From an uncultured Ruminococcus sp. (lineage in GTDB: Bacteria; Bacillota; Clostridia; Oscillospirales; CAG-272), in contig CACYWX010000006.1 in assembly GCA_902778205.1 (NCBI GenBank), positions 1 through 45,123 of the forward strand: 45,123 bases of DNA. Reading direction: 5' to 3'. The notes under the pieces were generated by a model that worked only from the letters and a program-made list of their open reading frames with translations, searched no databases and was not told the origin of the DNA. The translations under genes were made by a program, and so were the position numbers. How positions within the stretch are numbered: position 1 is the first letter of the stretch; each line of letters starts with the position of its first letter. This document shows positions 41,385-45,123 of the stretch, one piece after another.

Positions 41385-43994
41385 ATGAGAGAGGACATCC
41401 GGAGCTTTATCGCCGACGTGCAGAAGCCGGGGCGGTATACGGGAGGCGAGACGGGCAGCGTGTTCAAGGACCCGGCCGACGTGAAAATGCGGGTGGCGTT
41501 CTGCTTTCCGGATACCTACGAGATCGGCATGTCCAATCTGGGGATGCGGATCCTGGTGGACTGCTTCAATTCCGTGGAGGGCGTCTGGTGCGAGCGGGTG
41601 TACGCTCCCTGGATCGACATGGAGGAGGAGATGCGGAAGCGGGGGATCCCTCTGTTCACCCACGAAAGCGGGGACGCGGTGGGCACCTTCCACATGATCG
41701 GCATCACCATGCAGTACGAGCTGTGCTACACCACCATGCTGAACATGCTGGACCTGGCCGGCCTGAAGATCCGCCGGGACGAGCGGGGAGAGGACGATCC
41801 CATCATTCTGGCGGGCGGACCCTGCTCCTACAATCCGGAGCCGGTGGCGGACTTCGTGGACATCTTCTCCATCGGTGAGGGAGAGGAGGCGCTTCCCGAG
41901 CTGGCGCGGCTGTGGCTGAAAATGCACGAGGAAGGGACTTACACCAAGCGGGACTTCCTGTACCGGGCCGCCACGGAGCTCAAGGGCTTCTACGTGCCCA
42001 TGTTCTACCACATCTCCTATCACGACGACGGGACCGTGGCCGCCATCGAGACCGCGGACGAGAAGATCCCGCCGGTGGTGACCAAGCGGGTGGTGGAAAA
42101 CTTCGACGCCTGCATCCCGCCGCTGAATCCCGTCATGCCCAATATCGAGACGGTTCACGACCGGGTGACCGTGGAGGTGGTCCGGGGCTGTACCCGCGGA
42201 TGCCGGTTCTGTCAGGCGGGCATGGTGTGCCGTCCGGTGCGGGAGAAGTCCCCGGAGACCCTGGACTGCATCGCGAAGACCATGATCCAGAACTCCGGCT
42301 ACGACGAGATTTCCCTGTCATCCCTGTCTATCTCCGACTACACCAAGATCAGCGAGCTGACGGACCGGCTCCTGGAGTGGACCGACGACGCCATGGTGAA
42401 CCTGTCCCTGCCCTCCATGCGGGCGGATTCCTTTACGAAGGAGCTCATGGATAAGATCTCCTCCGTGCGCTCCTCCACCCTGACCTTCGCGCCCGAGGCC
42501 GGAACGCCCAGAATGCGGGACGTGATCAACAAGAACATCACGGAGGAGGAGATCCTCAGAGCCTGCCGGGTGGCCTACGAGGCGGGGAAGAATCAGATCA
42601 AGCTGTACTTCATGGACGGCCTGCCGGGCGAGACCTATGAGGACATCGAGGGCATTGCCGCGCTGGCCTCCCATGTGGTGGACGAATACTACAGGACCCC
42701 GGGCCGGAATAAGGCGAGACAGCCCCAGGTGACCCTGTCCGTTGCCTGCTTCATCCCGAAGCCTCACACGCCCTTCCAGTGGGAGCGGCAGAACACCCCC
42801 GAGGAGCTGGCTGAAAAGCAGGCGTTCCTGTCCTCCAAGATCACGGACCGGAAGGTGCGGTACAACTACCACGACGCCAAGGTCTCCCGCATCGAGGCGG
42901 TGTTCGCCCGGGGGGACCGCCGTCTGGGACGCGCTCTGGAGGAGGCGGCGCGCCGTCACGTGCGGTTCGACGCCTGGGAGGACTGCTTCGACTACGACGG
43001 ATGGATGGACATTTTCGAGACCGTGGGGATCGATCCGTCCTTCTACGCCAACCGGACCATCCCGGACGACGAGATCCTCCCCTGGGACATGATCTCCTGC
43101 GGCGTGAACAAGTCCTTCCTGCTGTCCGAGCGGCACAAAGCTCAGGAGGCGGTGGCGACGCCTGCCTGCCGGGACAAATGCTCCGGGTGCGGAGTCAATA
43201 AGCTGGTGGACAAGCAGTACTGCCGCTGGTGTCCCGGCCATCCCGAAAGCTCCGACAGTGCGGGGAAGATCACCTCCGACAAAGAGCACGTCAGAAAGAC
43301 CGCGGAGCCGGGCAAGGGGAACGTGAAGCCCGCCAGACAGATCCGGATCCGGTTCCGGAAGTGCGGCGCGATGCTCTATATCTCCCATCTGGACATGGCG
43401 AAAACCGTCATGAGGTCCATCGTGCGCTCCGGCCTGCCGGTGTATTATTCCGAGGGCTTTAATCCGAAGCCGAAGCTGGTGTTCGGAACGCCCCTGTCCG
43501 TGGGATGCGGCGGCGAGGCGGAGGTGCTGGATATCCGGCTCATGAAGGCGGTGTCCAACGGGGAGATCCTGGAGCGGCTCCGCGCCGTCATGCCGAACGG
43601 GGTGGAGGTCACCCAGGTCTACGAGCAGAAGGGAAAGCTGACCGAGGTCAAGTGGGCGGAGAACGTCATCGAATGGCACGGAACCGATCCCGAAGACGGA
43701 CTGGCGGAGAGAATCGAGGTGATGTTCCGCGCCCCCGTGATCATGACCAAGCGGTCCAAGAGCGGTGAGAAAGAGGTGGACATCACGAGCTTTATCCGAT
43801 CCCTGAGGGCGGAGACGCTGGAGGACGGCCTGAAGGTCACCGCCGTCACCGCCGCCGAGCAGGAGAACTATCTGAATCCCGAGTACATCGCCCAGGCGGT
43901 GGAGAGGGAGTTCCGTGTGTCCGGGGAGCGAGGCTGGCACGTCATCGACCGGACGCGGCTGCTCCTCTCGGACGGCGAGACGGATTTCATCTGA
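41385..43994 (+). CDS. TIGR03960 radical SAM protein fused to TIGR03936 (DUF2344) domain
   Basis: 869 residues. A B12-binding-like domain (about 30-180: 'VAFCFPDTYEIGMSNLGMRIL', 'ILAGGPCSYNPEPVADFVDIFSIGEGE') comes first. The radical SAM core follows with VVRGCTRGCRFCQAG, whose Cys residues (CxxxCxxC) ligate the 4Fe-4S cluster, and 'TFAPEAGTPRMRDVINK'. A Cys-rich CSGCG ... CRWCPGH segment sits near 600, then the C-terminal TIGR03936 domain from about 645 ('RIRFRKCGAMLYISHLDMAKTVMRS', 'YYSEGFNPKPKLVFGTPLSVG'). In Clostridia the two units are often fused as here and next to rplU/rpmA, absent in this window. The reaction is unknown; tRNA or ribosome modification has been suggested. GAGG precedes the ATG. 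Confidence 0.9.
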   Translation: MREDIRSFIADVQKPGRYTGGETGSVFKDPADVKMRVAFCFPDTYEIGMSNLGMRILVDCFNSVEGVWCERVYAPWIDMEEEMRKRGIPLFTHESGDAVGTFHMIGITMQYELCYTTMLNMLDLAGLKIRRDERGEDDPIILAGGPCSYNPEPVADFVDIFSIGEGEEALPELARLWLKMHEEGTYTKRDFLYRAATELKGFYVPMFYHISYHDDGTVAAIETADEKIPPVVTKRVVENFDACIPPLNPVMPNIETVHDRVTVEVVRGCTRGCRFCQAGMVCRPVREKSPETLDCIAKTMIQNSGYDEISLSSLSISDYTKISELTDRLLEWTDDAMVNLSLPSMRADSFTKELMDKISSVRSSTLTFAPEAGTPRMRDVINKNITEEEILRACRVAYEAGKNQIKLYFMDGLPGETYEDIEGIAALASHVVDEYYRTPGRNKARQPQVTLSVACFIPKPHTPFQWERQNTPEELAEKQAFLSSKITDRKVRYNYHDAKVSRIEAVFARGDRRLGRALEEAARRHVRFDAWEDCFDYDGWMDIFETVGIDPSFYANRTIPDDEILPWDMISCGVNKSFLLSERHKAQEAVATPACRDKCSGCGVNKLVDKQYCRWCPGHPESSDSAGKITSDKEHVRKTAEPGKGNVKPARQIRIRFRKCGAMLYISHLDMAKTVMRSIVRSGLPVYYSEGFNPKPKLVFGTPLSVGCGGEAEVLDIRLMKAVSNGEILERLRAVMPNGVEVTQVYEQKGKLTEVKWAENVIEWHGTDPEDGLAERIEVMFRAPVIMTKRSKSGEKEVDITSFIRSLRAETLEDGLKVTAVTAAEQENYLNPEYIAQAVEREFRVSGERGWHVIDRTRLLLSDGETDFI

Positions 43995-44030
43995 GCGGAA
44001 CGCGGACGGGTAAACGAGAGCCGTTGAGAC

Positions 44031-44060
44031 AGGAGGGCGTCAGGAAAGGGCGTCCTCCTT
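44031..44060. terminator. Terminator between convergent TIGR03960 and DUF421 genes
   Basis: AGGAGGGCG (44031-44039) pairs with CGTCCTCCT (44051-44059, one G:T), followed by TTTTT. It overlaps the DUF421 stop codon. Confidence 0.7.
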
Positions 44061-44720
44061 TTTGACGCAGCAGATCCCTCCCGCGTCGTCCACCGTGAAC
44101 AGGAACACGTCGGGGAGGGACAGGCGGCGGGAGGTCAGATCGTCGTCCAGCCGGGAACGATCCCATCCGGCCAGCTCCAGCCCGTCGGGAACGATTTGTC
44201 CGTCCAGGACGCAGATGTGCGCGACACCCTTTTCCGCCCCGGATGCCCGGATGTCCTCCCGGGTGGCGGTAGACTGCGCGGAGGTGGGAAAGACGGAAAG
44301 ACGCCCGTTGTCCTCCAGAATGGCGTAATATACGTCCCGGAGGTCCGAATAGCCGGCCTGGCGAAGCTCCGCCATCAGCTCCTCGAGCTCCATGCGGTTC
44401 CGCTTCATTTCACGGAGGTCGATCCGTCCCCGCCGGATGATGACGGAAGGGCTACCGTAAAAGATCCTTTTCAGCAGATTGCTGCGTAGAAGGACGAAGG
44501 ATACGGACAACTCCAGAACGAGAAGGACCAGCACGGAGAGGACGCAGTGGGAGAGAGGAAGATTCGGCGTGGTAATGGGAGCGGAGGCGATTTCGGACAG
44601 CAGGATGGTGATGATGAATTCCGAGGTCTGAAGCTCGCCGATCTGCCGCTTTCCCATGATGCGGATCACAATTACCAGAAGGAAGTAGACAACAACGGTC
44701 CGTATAAGCATGGTAAACAT
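44040..44720 (-). CDS. DUF421 (YetF-type) membrane protein
   Basis: 226 residues from ATG 44720. Three N-terminal membrane helices (MLIRTVVVYFLLVIVIRIMG, 'TSEFIITILLSEIASAPI', 'VLSVLVLLVLELSVSFVLL') are followed by the YetF cytosolic domain: 'YGSPSVIIRRGRIDLREMKRNRMELEELMAELRQAGYSDLRDVYYAILEDNG' in outline, with the family signature GxPxVIIxxGxI. Family members are linked to spore wet-heat resistance in some bacilli; the activity is unknown. The start is not firm: no AGGAGG is visible, and TTG 44726 or ATG 44711 are alternatives. No promoter is recognised upstream on this strand. Confidence 0.85.
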   Translation of the reverse strand: MFTMLIRTVVVYFLLVIVIRIMGKRQIGELQTSEFIITILLSEIASAPITTPNLPLSHCVLSVLVLLVLELSVSFVLLRSNLLKRIFYGSPSVIIRRGRIDLREMKRNRMELEELMAELRQAGYSDLRDVYYAILEDNGRLSVFPTSAQSTATREDIRASGAEKGVAHICVLDGQIVPDGLELAGWDRSRLDDDLTSRRLSLPDVFLFTVDDAGGICCVKKEDALS

Positions 44721-44795
44721 GACCAAAGGATGGACAAGAACGGATGAGGTTATTCAGTCAGTTCGTAGTTTTGCGGAAAAATCTTCAAAAAAGCC

Positions 44796-44824
44796 TTGAC
44801 AATGCTGGTCTGATGTGATAGAAT
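44796..44824 (+). promoter_or_regulatory. rRNA operon promoter P1
   Basis: TTGACA (44796-44801), 17-bp spacer, extended -10 TGATAGAAT (44816-44824). Confidence 0.85.
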
Positions 44825-44870
44825 ACGGGAGCTGTCGCGGGGAGGGATCCTCCGGGGGCATACCGCAGAA

Positions 44871-44890
44871 AAAACTTTGAAAAAAGTTTT
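44871..44890. promoter_or_regulatory. AT-rich palindrome upstream of rRNA promoter P2
   Basis: AAAACTTT (44871-44878) and AAAGTTTT (44883-44890) form a perfect palindrome 9 bp before the P2 -35 box, a place where UP elements sit. Confidence 0.4.
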
Positions 44891-44899
44891 AAAAAGGGG

Positions 44900-44928
44900 T
44901 TGACAAAAGCTCCGGTCTGTGGTAGAAT
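44900..44928 (+). promoter_or_regulatory. rRNA operon promoter P2
   Basis: TTGACA (44900-44905), 17-bp spacer, extended -10 TGGTAGAAT (44920-44928). Both promoters share the unusual TAGAAT box. Confidence 0.88.
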
Positions 44929-44934
44929 AAACAA

Positions 44935-45113
44935 GCTGTCACCGAGCGGGGGACCGCAAGGGAAACAGCAGTCGGCTCATTGAAAATTGAACAACAACAA
45001 TGTACAAAGACTCCGAAAATTCTTTTGAATTTAAAGAAGCTCTGAGTAATTAGAGCGAAAGATCTGACATCTAAGAGATCGGATCAATCCGGGGGAACCC
45101 GGTTGATATACAA
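44935..45113 (+). promoter_or_regulatory. rRNA operon leader with antitermination and processing elements
   Basis: A leader of about 180 nt without ORF. It holds GGCTCATTGAAAATTGAACA (44973-44992), the conserved pre-16S motif of Firmicutes that includes the boxA-like segment, and a bulged stem ATCAATCCGGG/CCCGGTTGAT (45083-45107) just before 16S, a likely RNase III processing site. Confidence 0.7.
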
Positions 45114-45123
45114 TTTTTTAGAG
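45114..45123 (+). rRNA. rrs: First bases of 16S rRNA (partial)
   Basis: The window ends in TTTTTTAGAG. In Firmicutes the 16S 5' end reads ...AGAGTTTGATCxTGG, so these are very probably the first bases of 16S rRNA; position of the exact 5' end is approximate. Confidence 0.6.

Noticed and set aside
1..45123. CRISPR arrays, insertion sequences or prophage genes.
   Set aside because: No regularly spaced repeats, transposase, integrase or phage structural motifs were seen.

Overview
The window looks like a chromosomal segment of an uncultured, high-GC, spore-forming member of the Clostridia (Bacillota), probably an Oscillospirales-type gut or rumen organism. Supporting signs are the adjacent gpr and spoIIP sporulation genes, a SPOCS/DUF3794 protein, a DUF4364 protein, a TIGR03960/TIGR03936 radical SAM fusion, many near-consensus sigma-A promoters with extended -10 (TGnTATAAT), strong AGGAGG ribosome binding sites, and an rRNA operon leader at the right edge. 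The lineage is inferred from gene families only. No prophage, transposase or CRISPR array is visible.

Layout. 1-453: partial SPOCS protein (minus) whose C-terminal end runs into lower-GC, non-matching sequence. 617-6238: ACT-domain protein, GH99-like glycosidase, CmpB-like membrane protein, HU, and a GH106-like rhamnosidase. 6304-6620: tRNA-Ala(CGC) with its own promoter and terminator, followed 198 bp later by a second copy of the tRNA 3' end. 6736-10536: secreted cystatin-like protein and two XRE regulators, one fused to a methyltransferase-like domain. 10604-15883 (minus): two zinc-ribbon ABC exporters flanking a DUF1854 gene. Two of these three genes carry out-of-frame internal losses. 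16139-22050 (plus): probable operon with RluA, a DUF3810 metalloprotease, a secreted protein, a PNPOx-like protein and a GH127 arabinofuranosidase. 22140-26250: two convergent CotH-kinase lipoproteins, the first frameshifted. 26316-29097: type II pantothenate kinase, SGNH esterase and HAD-IIA phosphatase. 29153-31404 (minus): spoIIP and gpr. 31699-36740: peptide-binding lipoprotein, DUF4364 regulator, SigH-like sigma factor, a structured leader with a zinc-ribbon protein, and RlmB. 36819-41246: a 1475-residue protein with P-type ATPase topology but degenerate catalytic motifs. 41385-44720: TIGR03960 radical SAM protein and DUF421 protein. 44796-45123: tandem rRNA promoters and leader, ending at the first bases of 16S rRNA.

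How they work together. The glycoside hydrolases (GH99-like, GH106-like, GH127) and the SGNH esterase fit scavenging of rhamnose- and arabinose-containing plant glycans. None of the three GH enzymes shows a signal peptide, so they probably act inside the cell on imported oligosaccharides. The SPOCS, gpr, spoIIP, CotH, sigma and DUF4364 genes fit a spore-forming life cycle. The ABC/DUF1854 module belongs to families associated by name with cyanophycin metabolism. The most unusual items are the P-type ATPase-like pseudoenzyme with a roughly 900-residue acidic disordered arm, the XRE-methyltransferase fusion, the structured RNA-like leader at 35158-35310, the antisense promoter at the end of the pantothenate kinase gene, and the cluster of reading-frame breaks. 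The breaks may be genuine decay or assembly artefacts.
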